A stretch of DNA of 64,000 nucleotides from an uncultured Clostridia bacterium (GTDB lineage: Bacteria; Bacillota; Clostridia; Oscillospirales; Acutalibacteraceae): assembly GCA_947631705.1 (NCBI GenBank), contig CANRMJ010000004.1, positions 1 through 64,000 of the forward strand, given 5' to 3'. The notes beneath the pieces were generated by a model. The model was not told the origin of the DNA and ran no database searches. It was given only the letters and a program-made list of their open reading frames with translations. This document shows positions 51,786 to 60,500 of the stretch, one piece after another; position 1 is the stretch's first letter; every line of letters starts with the position of its first letter. The translations under genes were made by a program, and so were the position numbers.

Positions 51786-52694
51786 CAGTTCGTTTTTCAT
51801 TCTTTTAACAACCGCTCTCATAATAAACCGAGTATATCTGCCCGTTTTAAGATAAACCATTGCCTCGTTCCAGAGCGCGTAAAAGGCGCATTTTTCATCA
51901 CATTTTTCGGAAACCTTATATCTTGATTTATAAGTATCATAGAGATTAAAAAGATCTCCCGTCAGACTTCTGAGCTGAAACAGCTCGTATTCGCGGTCGG
52001 CATACATTGAATTAAGAGGGTCAATAAATGCCGTAACGCGGCACTTTTTGTCCACCATCACGTTCATAACATTCAAATCCCCGTGAATAAGGCTTGCCTC
52101 TGCCGCGTCCCCGCTGAAAATCACGTCAAATTTTTTATATGCCGCCGTCATTGTTTCAAAAATATATGAGTCGAATTTTCCCTCTTTTTTTGCGTTTCGG
52201 GCTTTTTCATAAATATCGGCGGCAAACGGGCGGTAAAAATCAAGCCACGTGTCAAAATGCGGATTATCTATGTAACCGAATTTATCGTTCGTAACGCTGT
52301 GGATTTTAAGCAGCGCCGTCACCACCTCGTTCGCAAAGCGGCGCTTTTCCGCTTTTGACGCGAGCAGCATACGAATGTTTGTAAAGGCGTTTTTGCCCTC
52401 CGCAAATTCCATACAGACGCAATCCACGGGTATATCCTGCGTTTTTTTGTGAATAAAATAGATTTCGGGGAATTTAACGGCGTGTGTCTCGCCGAGTTTT
52501 CTCACGGCGTTTGCCTCTTTTTCCGCAATATCGTCCGAAAGAAAAATTTTAAAGGCGTATGCTTTGCCCGTGTTTTTATCAACGCCCCTGTAAACCCTGC
52601 CGAATGAACCGCCGCCGATATAGCTGAACGACTCTATTTTTGCCCCTTTCATCTCTTTTTCCGCAATAATCGGCAAATAATCTTTGTTTTTCAT
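51765..52694 (-). CDS. APH/protein-kinase-fold phosphotransferase
   Basis: Kinase-fold protein close to aminoglycoside/choline phosphotransferases. Glycine loop YIGGGSFGRVYRG, lysine in AYAFKIFL, catalytic loop LIHGDLNVMNVMVD and metal motif AFIDPLN. The real substrate may be a small metabolite or a protein; drug resistance should not be assumed. The track start (TTG 52706) is replaced by ATG 52694, which has GGGTGAG just upstream. It faces the metallophosphoesterase gene. Confidence 0.85.
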   Translation of the reverse strand: MKNKDYLPIIAEKEMKGAKIESFSYIGGGSFGRVYRGVDKNTGKAYAFKIFLSDDIAEKEANAVRKLGETHAVKFPEIYFIHKKTQDIPVDCVCMEFAEGKNAFTNIRMLLASKAEKRRFANEVVTALLKIHSVTNDKFGYIDNPHFDTWLDFYRPFAADIYEKARNAKKEGKFDSYIFETMTAAYKKFDVIFSGDAAEASLIHGDLNVMNVMVDKKCRVTAFIDPLNSMYADREYELFQLRSLTGDLFNLYDTYKSRYKVSEKCDEKCAFYALWNEAMVYLKTGRYTRFIMRAVVKRMKNELKKINAE

Positions 52695-52804
52695 ATTCTC
52701 ACCCAATGCAATAATATCACAGACGGTTGAAAAAATATATCACGATTCCCGACAAATTTTAAAACTCCCGTATTTTTTTATACGGGAGCTCGTTTCGGGC
52801 ATAT

Positions 52805-53515
52805 TTATTTGCAGAATCTGTGGCTTCCGATAACCACCGTAACGGGGCGCGAGTGCATAAAAGAATTGCTTGTTTTGGCAGGATTGTAGTAATATATAGC
52901 GCCGCCCGTGGGATCCCAGCCGTTTATCGCGTCTCTTGCGGCGCGCTTTGAGGTTTCCGAAACAGCCTGATGCCAGTTGCTGTCATAAATACACGAAAAC
53001 GCGCCGGACTGATAAACAACCCCGCTTATGGAATCGGGGAACGAGCTGTGCGCAACTCTGTTGAGAATAACGGCGCCCACGGCAACCTGACCCTCATAGC
53101 TTTCGCCGCGCGCCTCGGCGGATATAACCTTTCCGAGAAGCTGAACATCAGCGTCGCTGTAAGAAGATGAGCCGCCGGAGGAGGAACCGCCGCTCAAGCC
53201 GAGATAAAGCAGCGTTGTCGGCCCCACTATTCCGTCTGCCGTGATTCCAACATTACGCTGAAAGCTCTTAACGGCGCTCTGTGTGTTTTGACCGAAAATT
53301 CCGTCCACACTGCCCTTGTAATATCCAAGCTCGGAAAGCTTTTGCTGAATCCGCTTTACCTCGCTGCCCGTAGAACCGTATTTTGAAACGGCGTATACCG
53401 ATTCCTCTTTATACGACAGCTCATACGCCGCAAAGCCCGCCGCTCCCGCGCCGATTAATATTGCAAACACCAAAAGAAAAACGTAAAAATTTTTAAACGC
53501 TTTATATACCGTCAT
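52805..53515 (-). CDS. sleB: Spore cortex-lytic enzyme SleB-like
   Basis: Cell-wall hydrolase of the SleB/CwlJ type (hydrolase_2), which degrades spore cortex at germination. N-terminal membrane or signal helix (FYVFLLVFAILIGAGAAGFA), peptidoglycan-binding domain (GSEVKRIQQKLSELGYYKGS...GIVGPTTLLYLG), a short Ser/Gly linker and the catalytic domain (LGKVISAEARGESYEGQVAV, GAFSCIYDSNWHQ, GAIYYYNPA). Catalytic Glu is expected in SAEARGE. ATG 53515 follows AAGGAG at 9 nt. No YpeB gene next to it; a small membrane protein takes that place. Confidence 0.93.
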   Translation of the reverse strand: MTVYKAFKNFYVFLLVFAILIGAGAAGFAAYELSYKEESVYAVSKYGSTGSEVKRIQQKLSELGYYKGSVDGIFGQNTQSAVKSFQRNVGITADGIVGPTTLLYLGLSGGSSSGGSSSYSDADVQLLGKVISAEARGESYEGQVAVGAVILNRVAHSSFPDSISGVVYQSGAFSCIYDSNWHQAVSETSKRAARDAINGWDPTGGAIYYYNPAKTSNSFMHSRPVTVVIGSHRFCK

Positions 53516-53528
53516 TTTTTCCGACTCC

Positions 53529-53804
53529 TTAAACAAAGAAATTCAGCAGAAACGTTATTGCCGCTCCGGCGCCTATGCAAAGCAGCGCCTGGGTTATAAT
53601 AAATCTTATTTCCCTTTTTGTTTTTCTGCTTTTAGGCGGCTTTTCCGTTTTTCGGGCAAGACTTTCCGCCTCTTTTTTTAATTTTGCCCTGTCCTCGCTT
53701 CCATATTCAGGTTTTACAAAAAAAATTATTCTCTCAAAATAAGGATTTTCCGTATTTGTTACCTCAAGCACCTGCCTGTTTACTCCCTTAATCATAATAA
53801 GCAC
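53529..53804 (-). CDS. Small membrane protein next to sleB, unknown
   Basis: 91 aa with an N-terminal mixed region (GVNRQVLEVTNTENPYFERI), a basic linker and one C-terminal membrane helix (ITQALLCIGAGAAITFLLNF). I do not recognise it. It starts at GTG 53804 after AAAGGA; ATG 53795 is an alternative. Its 3' end overlaps the upstream end of the sleB ORF and the two are clearly co-transcribed, so a role in spores or envelope is possible. Confidence 0.7.
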   Translation of the reverse strand: MLIMIKGVNRQVLEVTNTENPYFERIIFFVKPEYGSEDRAKLKKEAESLARKTEKPPKSRKTKREIRFIITQALLCIGAGAAITFLLNFFV

Positions 53805-54283
53805 ATTTTCCTTTCAGTTTGTATCCGCCGCGATAATACGCAGACCGCAAAAATATAATTCGCATCGCTGAAAAACGCAAACATATTTTTGAATGTTATA
53901 CAAATAGTGTTGGATTTTACATACTTAAATATACAGCTTTAAAAAAATACATTTTTAGTTATTTTTGCATAAAAAAAGTTCTTGACAAAGATATTCAATA
54001 ACTTTTTGTATTAACTGTTTGACGTTTAAAATTGTGGAAAACGTTGTGGAAAATGTTTAAAACCTGCCCCGTTTTGCGCTTAAACAAGCGGTTTTTATAT
54101 GTTAAAAACGCAAAATCGTCTTAAAAGATTTGAGTTTTCAATAATTTACACCGAGTTTTCAACAATTTTGTAAAGTTACAAATGGTTACAATTTTTTTGG
54201 TTATTTTGCTATTTTTCATCTTTCGCAGAAGGCTTAAATATGGTATAATTTAATTATCAAAAGAGGAGAAAATTATACAAATA
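53805..54283. other. 479-bp AT-rich intergenic region with DnaA-box-like repeats
   Basis: Between divergent genes and without a coding ORF. It holds TTGACA near 53983 without a well-placed -10; two direct TTGTGGAAAA elements (54032-54041 and 54044-54053), close to the reversed DnaA box; two direct GAGTTTTCAA elements (54132-54141 and 54153-54162); a small hairpin CGCTT-AAAC-AAGCG followed by T5 (54077-54096); and an extended -10 TGG-TATAAT (54244-54249) for the glycosylase gene. Function unproven. Confidence 0.5.
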
Positions 54284-55129
54284 ATGATAATCACAGAAAA
54301 AGACGGCGCATTGATTTTGGAGGGCGTTAAATGCCTTGAGCTGCCGCTTACGCTTGACTGCGGACAGGCTTTTCGCTGGAAGGAGCAGGAGGACGGTTCG
54401 TGGAGCGGCGCAGCGATGAACAAATTTTTAAATATAAAAAAAGACGGCGAGGGGCGTTTTATCCTAAAAACAACGCTTGAAGATTTCAACAGCGTTTGGC
54501 GCAATTATTTTGATTTTGACAGGGATTACGAGGCAATATGCGAAAAAATAAAGCAGGATTCGCTTGTTGCCTCCACGGTGGACAAATATTACGGCATAAG
54601 AATTTTGAATCAAGACCCGTGGGAGGCGCTTGTTTCGTTTGTTATAAGCCAACAAAACAATATAAAAAGAATAAAGGGCATTATTAATCGCCTTTGCGAC
54701 GGCTACGGCGAGGAAATATGCGAGGGCTGGCACGCTTTTCCGAGCGCCGAAAGGCTGAGCGAGCTTTCGGTTGAGGATTTTGAGGCGATCGGAGCGGGCT
54801 ACAGAGGAAAATACCTTAAAAAGCTCGCCGATGACGCGGCAAGCGGAATAATAAATCTTGATGATATTAAAAATATGAGCCTTAAAGACGCCAAATCGGC
54901 TTTGCTTGGCATTTACGGCGTTGGCGTTAAGGTTGCCGACTGCGCGCTTTTATTCGGCTTTCAGTTTCTTGAATGTTTCCCGCTTGACGTGTGGATGAAA
55001 CGGGTGATGGAGTTTTATCCGAACGGTCTGCCCGAATGCTTTAAGGGCTATGAGGGAATCGCTCAGCAATATCTTTTTCACTGGGCGCGAAACAATCTTA
55101 ATAAAGGCACGGCAAAAATAAAGGATTAA
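54284..55129 (+). CDS. OGG1-like 8-oxoguanine DNA glycosylase
   Basis: Base-excision repair enzyme of the HhH-GPD superfamily, closer to eukaryotic OGG1 than to MutM. N-terminal LTLDCGQAFRWKEQEDGSW, then SFVISQQNNIKRIKGIINRL, catalytic Lys in GYRGKYLKKL (about residue 176), hairpin GIYGVGVKVADCALLFG and the Asp in FPLDVWMKRVM (about 232). Length (281 aa) is normal. ATG 54284 is 15 nt from GAGGAG, slightly far, but no better start exists. The end is followed by the leader of rsmE. Confidence 0.92.
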   Translation: MIITEKDGALILEGVKCLELPLTLDCGQAFRWKEQEDGSWSGAAMNKFLNIKKDGEGRFILKTTLEDFNSVWRNYFDFDRDYEAICEKIKQDSLVASTVDKYYGIRILNQDPWEALVSFVISQQNNIKRIKGIINRLCDGYGEEICEGWHAFPSAERLSELSVEDFEAIGAGYRGKYLKKLADDAASGIINLDDIKNMSLKDAKSALLGIYGVGVKVADCALLFGFQFLECFPLDVWMKRVMEFYPNGLPECFKGYEGIAQQYLFHWARNNLNKGTAKIKD

Positions 55130-55214
55130 TGCGAAAAATCACACATTCTATTATGATAGCGGATTGAGATGGCTAAAATTTTCCTATGGCATAATTTTGA
55201 GATGGCTGAATTCG

Positions 55215-55294
55215 CATAACGCCTTGTCCGTCCACAGGAAGAGTTATCGTGATTTAAAATACTATTTATTGCCGGAAAGGCTATATGAATTAAT
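55215..55294 (+). ncRNA. Copy B of a repeated structured mRNA leader
   Basis: Ends at the rsmE ATG. The block TACTATTTATTGCCGGAAAG continues GCTATATGAATT and matches copy A (24175-24251, minus strand) at almost every position. Upstream, ATAAC can pair with GTTAT around CCTTGT/ACAGG. Both copies share the order stem, linker, TACTATTT, GCC-GGAAA-GGC hairpin over the SD, then start codon. No Rfam class known to me fits it. Confidence 0.55.
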
Positions 55295-56017
55295 ATGAAA
55301 AAATTATTTGTTGAAAAAATATGCGGTGAAAAAATCACCTTGAACGAGGAGCAGAGCCGCCACATAGCAAAAAGCCTCAGAATGAGAAAGGGCGATATGC
55401 TCACTCTTTGCGACGGCGGCGGAAACGATTACGGCTGTATCATAGACGAAATAACGAAAAGCTCCGTTACCCTGTCTGTTTGCTATAAACAGGCAAGTGA
55501 AACGGAGCCGAATATAAAGGTGAGTCTTTTTCAGGGAGTGCCGAAGGCGGCAAAAATGGAAGATATCATTCAGAAATGCGTTGAGCTGGGCGTTTACGAA
55601 ATCACTCCCGTGCTCACCAAACGCAGCGTAAGCCGCCCCGAACCGAAACAGGCTGCCGCAAAGCGCGGGAGATACGGCAAAATTTCGCTTGAGGCGGCGC
55701 AGCAGAGCGGCAGGGGCATTGTGCCCGAAATAAACGAAATGGCAAGCCTTGAAACCGCGCTTTCGCAATGCCGCGCGGAGCTTATAATCGTTTTTTACGA
55801 AGGCGGCGGAGAAAGCCTTAAAAGCCTTATAAAAAGCGATATAAAATCGGTTGCGATCTTTATCGGCCCCGAGGGCGGCTTTGAAAAAGAGGAGATAGAC
55901 GCAATAAAGGCAAAGGGCGGAGTTTGCGCCACGCTGGGCAAGCGCATACTGCGCACGCAGACGGCGCCGGCAGCCGCTCTTTCGGCAATAATGCTGCTCA
56001 CGGGAAATCTTGAATAA
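55295..56017 (+). CDS. rsmE: 16S rRNA (uracil-1498-N3)-methyltransferase
   Basis: SPOUT-class methyltransferase modifying U1498 of 16S rRNA. N-terminal PUA-like domain with QSRHIAKSLRMRKGD; catalytic knot with GVPKAAKMEDIIQKCVELGV, RSVSRPE, FIGPEGGFEKEEIDA, LGKRILRTQTAPAAALS. Length (240 aa) is standard. Not preceded by prmA as in many genomes; instead it follows the glycosylase gene with its own structured leader. Confidence 0.96.
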   Translation: MKKLFVEKICGEKITLNEEQSRHIAKSLRMRKGDMLTLCDGGGNDYGCIIDEITKSSVTLSVCYKQASETEPNIKVSLFQGVPKAAKMEDIIQKCVELGVYEITPVLTKRSVSRPEPKQAAAKRGRYGKISLEAAQQSGRGIVPEINEMASLETALSQCRAELIIVFYEGGGESLKSLIKSDIKSVAIFIGPEGGFEKEEIDAIKAKGGVCATLGKRILRTQTAPAAALSAIMLLTGNLE

Positions 56018-56125
56018 AAACAGACAATTAATATGTGCCCAAACAGCTAAAAACGACTGTCCGCCCAACCTTTTTATATATCAATTATAAAACAATTTCA
56101 TAATTTATTTCGTTTTTAACAGTTA

Positions 56126-56162
56126 AAAGCCGCTTGAATTCCATGTGAATTCAAGCGGCTTT
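56126..56162. terminator. Bidirectional terminator between rsmE and the LRR protein gene
   Basis: AAAGCCGCTTGAATTC (56126-56141) pairs perfectly with GAATTCAAGCGGCTTT (56147-56162), 16 bp with a 5-nt loop, T-rich on both sides. It serves the two convergent units. Confidence 0.92.
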
Positions 56163-56194
56163 GCCTTTTGCTTAATTATAATTTATATATTATA

Positions 56195-57550
56195 TCATAT
56201 AAATAAGCTGCATATTTTTGCATAATCGCGCATATTGATTACGCCGTCGTTGTTCGCGTCGAGCACGCGCTCATAATGCTCATCGCCGTCATACGCTCCT
56301 ATGCTTTGGCTGAAGTTTAATTCGCTGTCCGCAAGGCAGGCTTTGCAATGCACGTTTACATTATCGCGCGAAACAGATACCACATCATATGAATGTTCGT
56401 TTGACCATGAGGAATAAATATCCCTGTCCTCCGTAACATTTTGCCCGCTGCCGCTCCAACTGCCGCAAACGGCTCCGAGCGGCGCCTCGGGAAGCTCCGG
56501 CTGCAACGCGTCCGCGCCCGAGTTAACATATTGTGTTGAAATCTCGGTTTCGTCCTCGCCGTTAATATATCTTACTCTGTAAAAATTCTTTTCGCAGAGA
56601 ACGGTTACTTCCATATCCTCAATTCCGTCAAGACCAACATCATAGGCATATGTTATGCCGTTGCGGCACAAATCATAATCAAAAAATTCAAACGCCTGTG
56701 ATGTAATATTATAGCCCGTAAACTGGGGAAGTCCTTGATCTTCGCCCGATGCATTGGGATTTTTAATGTTTGAATAAGTAATGCGCGATGCGCTTTCAAC
56801 AGCAACCGGCGCGCGGAATCCCGTTTCGTCATAAGTAACCTTAGATGTTACAACCTGCCCCTGAGTGTTATATGACGAAAATTCGTTAATTTCCGTGCAG
56901 TTTTTCAAATCAAGCGATGTGAGATGATTATTTGCGCAGTTTAACTCAGTCAGCAAATGGTTGTTTAGAAGATTAAGACTTGTGAGATTGTTATACCAGC
57001 AGATAAGGCTTGTGAGATTATAGCAATGGCTCACGTCAAGCTGAGACAAATTGCAGTTTCCGCATTGGAGCTTTTTGATGCCGCCGCCAAGAGTGAGCAG
57101 CGATAAATCCGAGTTGCCGCGGCAGTTCAAATCTTCAAGCTTATCATTTTTTGAAACGTCAAGAGAGGTGAGCTTGTTTCCCTCAACGGCAAGGGTTTTC
57201 AGATTGCTCAGCGCGGAAACATCGATCTTTTCAAGACCGATGCCCGCAAGACGAAGAGTCGTGAGCGAAGTGAAATATTCAATTCCCTTTAAATCCGATA
57301 TTTTTTCGTCGCTGTCCATTAGCCAAAGAGAAATCGGTATGTTCGTAATACTTCTCTCATCGGCGGTTAAATATCCCTTTTCGGCACCCGTGTCTATCCT
57401 TTCCGAAACGAGCGAACGCCACACAGGATCGGGGAAATTTTGATCGTCTATGGCAATCAAATCATCCGCTTGGGCAATAACGGCGGCGGAAAAGCAGCCG
57501 ATCACAAGCAAAAGCGAAAGGAGAACCGATAAAAGCTTTTTACTTTTCAT
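56195..57550 (-). CDS. Secreted leucine-rich-repeat protein with half dockerin
   Basis: Signal peptide (LLSVLLSLLLVIGCFSAAVIAQA), then LRR units of about 20 residues from roughly 75 to 235 (LTTLRLAGIGLEKIDVS, LTSLDVSKNDKLEDLNC, LTSLNLLNNHLLTELNC). A beta-rich region follows, and the C-terminus has DANNDGVINMRDYAKICSLF, the calcium-binding half of a type I dockerin with only one of the usual two copies. Probably adhesion or surface binding rather than catalysis. AAAGGAAG precedes the ATG. It lies 19 nt after the giant BIG2 protein gene, hence one operon. Confidence 0.85.
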   Translation of the reverse strand: MKSKKLLSVLLSLLLVIGCFSAAVIAQADDLIAIDDQNFPDPVWRSLVSERIDTGAEKGYLTADERSITNIPISLWLMDSDEKISDLKGIEYFTSLTTLRLAGIGLEKIDVSALSNLKTLAVEGNKLTSLDVSKNDKLEDLNCRGNSDLSLLTLGGGIKKLQCGNCNLSQLDVSHCYNLTSLICWYNNLTSLNLLNNHLLTELNCANNHLTSLDLKNCTEINEFSSYNTQGQVVTSKVTYDETGFRAPVAVESASRITYSNIKNPNASGEDQGLPQFTGYNITSQAFEFFDYDLCRNGITYAYDVGLDGIEDMEVTVLCEKNFYRVRYINGEDETEISTQYVNSGADALQPELPEAPLGAVCGSWSGSGQNVTEDRDIYSSWSNEHSYDVVSVSRDNVNVHCKACLADSELNFSQSIGAYDGDEHYERVLDANNDGVINMRDYAKICSLFI

Positions 57551-57569
57551 TATTTATTACTTCCTTTCG

Positions 57570-60500
57570 TTATCGTGTAAAGGCAACCTGAATGGTGTGC
57601 GTAATGCTTGAACCGTCCTTGAGAGTAACGGTGCAGGTGATTACCGCCGTGTAGTTTGAAGTTCCGAGAGTGGTTTGCGTGAGCGTTACAAGCCCTGTTT
57701 GATCAACGGAAATTTTTGAGTTGCTTGAGCTCCAATAAATCTGCTTGTAGCTCTCTGCCGTTTCGGGATAAGTCTTAACGCCGAGCTGAGCCGTCATTCC
57801 CCTCATTCCGAGAGAAGTTGACGCCGTTGATTTAACTGTTACGGATGTAACCTCTTCACCCTCGTATATAAATTTGAAATCACTTATCGGAAGCACCTCG
57901 TCAACTATTCTCATGGATCTCGTTACCGTTGTTTCCCTGTCGTAATCGTCTATCGCGGTAAACGTAACGTCTATCGTGCCGTAGGGATCTTCCGTTGTTT
58001 TAGTAATAACAATGCTGCTGTCTGTTGTTTCGGCTGTTACGCCTTGCGCGTTTTCAAACGTAAAGCTCTTTGATTTTATCATCGCGCCCTCGTTGAAGGA
58101 AGGTGTAACAACAACCTTGCCGTTTTCATCAGGCCCGTAGTTTGCGCCGTTTTCAACTATAACGCCGCCGCTTACAAGCTGAAGATCGCCCACAACTATA
58201 AATTCGTGACCCGCAAGATTGTTATATGCCGTTTGGAGTGACTGGAGCGCGGTGTCTATCTGTGTTTGATCCGAGGCAACATTGTCGCGCACCGCAACGG
58301 CGTTTTCATAAGCCGCTTTGAACGCCATTCCGTAATCATATGCGTAATCCGTGTAATCAACCGCGGCATACTGATTGATTGCCGCTGTGAGAGCGGTTGA
58401 ATCCCACGTTGTGTACGCCTCAACAGTTGCGGAGAAACCGCCGTCTACGGAGCGAACCGTTATCGTGGTGTTGCCGCGCGTGTTAAACGTTACCATACCG
58501 TTTTCGTCAACAGAGGCAATATCGGAATTCTCGCTCTCATAAACGCATTGCGTAATGCTTGGAACTGTTAATCTTGAACCGCTTGAAACAGTCGGATTCA
58601 GCTTAACCTGCTCCTGCGGAGCGCCGAATACCATATCGGTATCAAGCGTAACCTCTGTTACCGCGATCCTTACAAACGAAACATAAACGCTTGCCGAGCA
58701 GGTGTTGCCCGCCTCGTCGTGAGTTGTTGCCGTAATAAGCGCATATTCGGGCGTTACACTGTTGCTCTTCGTTACTATGCCGTTTTCGGATACGCTTATA
58801 TCGGGATTGCTTGAAGTCCACTCGACATAGCTGTAATAGCTGTCTGCCGGAGACGCCGATACGCCCAGCATAAACGACGCGTTGTTGATAGATGTGGATT
58901 GAAATCTTATAAATCCATCGTGCGGAACAGTTACGTTGTCCTGCTGCGCCGCTGTTATAACAAGTCCCGATACGGGAACGTATTTAACAAGCCCGTCATA
59001 TGCCGCTGTGAGCTCCTTAATCATTGCGTCAACATCGCGCTGCATTGCAATGGATTCATTGAGCATAACGTTTGCCCTTTGAAGAGCCTCCTGGAGAACG
59101 GCAAGTGAATTCGGCGTGTAAATGTTCTCATCGCCAACCTCGTTAAGGAATTCGGCATATGTTGAATAGAGATTTGCGAGATTGCCGAAGTTCGTATTTA
59201 ATACAACTTCGCAGGTCGCCGTGTGTCCTCCGTCAAACGTTTCGGCGGTGATAACGCATCTTCCGGTGTTTACGGGAGTAACCGTGCCGTCCGCGCCGAC
59301 GGTTGCAACGTCCTCGTTGTTCGATCTCCATATAATATCCTTTATTCCCGCTTTGTCAGGAGATACAGTTGCGTTCAGCTTGAACGTGCCCGCGTCCGCA
59401 TAGCGTGTAACGCTGCCGCTGTCTAACGAAACGGATGTTACGGTTTCTTCCGCAACAACCACGTTGACCGTTCTTGAAACGGTTCTGCCGTAGCTGTCTG
59501 TTATTGTGCAGCGCAGCGTGGCTTTCGCCGATTTGGAGCAGAGGGTCAGATAAGTTCCCGCGTGCGGATTAACGCTCACCGTGCCGCCGTTAATTTCAAC
59601 GTCGGTATCGCCGGATTTATCGAGAATCTCCCAGCTTGCCGAAACATAATCGTCGCTTGCGGGATAAGCCTTTCCGTCAAGTGTGATTCTTGTTCTTTGC
59701 GTGTAATATGAATTATCCGCCTTTTTGCTGACCGCCGTTGCATCGTTGGAAAGCGTGTATGCCTCGTTTTGCGACCAGTCCGATGTTTTCTGCTGCATAA
59801 TTTTAACATCCAGCGAAACATTCTCCGCAAAACTAAACTCGTGACCCGCAAGAGCGGCGCCCGCCGCCTCAAGAGCCGATGTGGCGGCATCTATCTGTTT
59901 TTGCGTGTAGCTTGTGTCCTCAACAGCCTTTAACGCCTCTTCATAAGCGTTTTTGAAAGCCATACCGTAATCATATTTATAATCCATATAATCAATATCG
60001 GCATATTTTTCAACCGCTTTAATCAGCGCCGACCTGTCGCCCTCTGTGGAAACGATACATTCCGCCGAATATCCGCCGTCGTAGGACGTAACTCTAACCT
60101 TGGTGGCGCCCGCCTCGTTAAAGGTGACAAGACCCGTTTGGTCTACCGACGCAACTTCCTCGTTATCTGATGACCAAAAAACGTCTTTAATGCTCGCGGC
60201 GCCTATATGGAGAAGTGAATCGCCTGTCGGTTCAAGCGTGTACGCAAGCTGATGCTCGCCGCCCTTTGCGCCGGCTATTGAGCTTTCACTCATATGAATT
60301 GCCGTTACGGGATAACGCGCGAACGAAACCCAAACATCGTCACTGAAGGAATTTCCGAAGTGGTCTGTTACCGTGCAGGTGATCCTGCCGTAGCAGCTGC
60401 TGTTTTCTCTTATTGTGCAAACGCCCGAATCGTCAACCAAAATAATATCCGATGATGATTCCCACGTTACTTTTTCATAGCTTGCGTTGTTCGGATAAAG

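Noticed and set aside
51765-52694. Aminoglycoside resistance gene
   Set aside because: The APH fold is shared by many metabolic kinases; nothing in the sequence or context shows drug specificity.
53975-54283. Chromosomal replication origin
   Set aside because: Only two imperfect DnaA-like boxes, no dnaA, dnaN or ribosomal protein L34 gene nearby; the dnaD-dnaC pair 25 kb away is not evidence for oriC.
55304-56068. 254-aa ORF antisense to rsmE
   Set aside because: rsmE is unmistakable in the other strand; the antisense product matches nothing and is rich in Ala, Arg and Phe as expected from a shadow.
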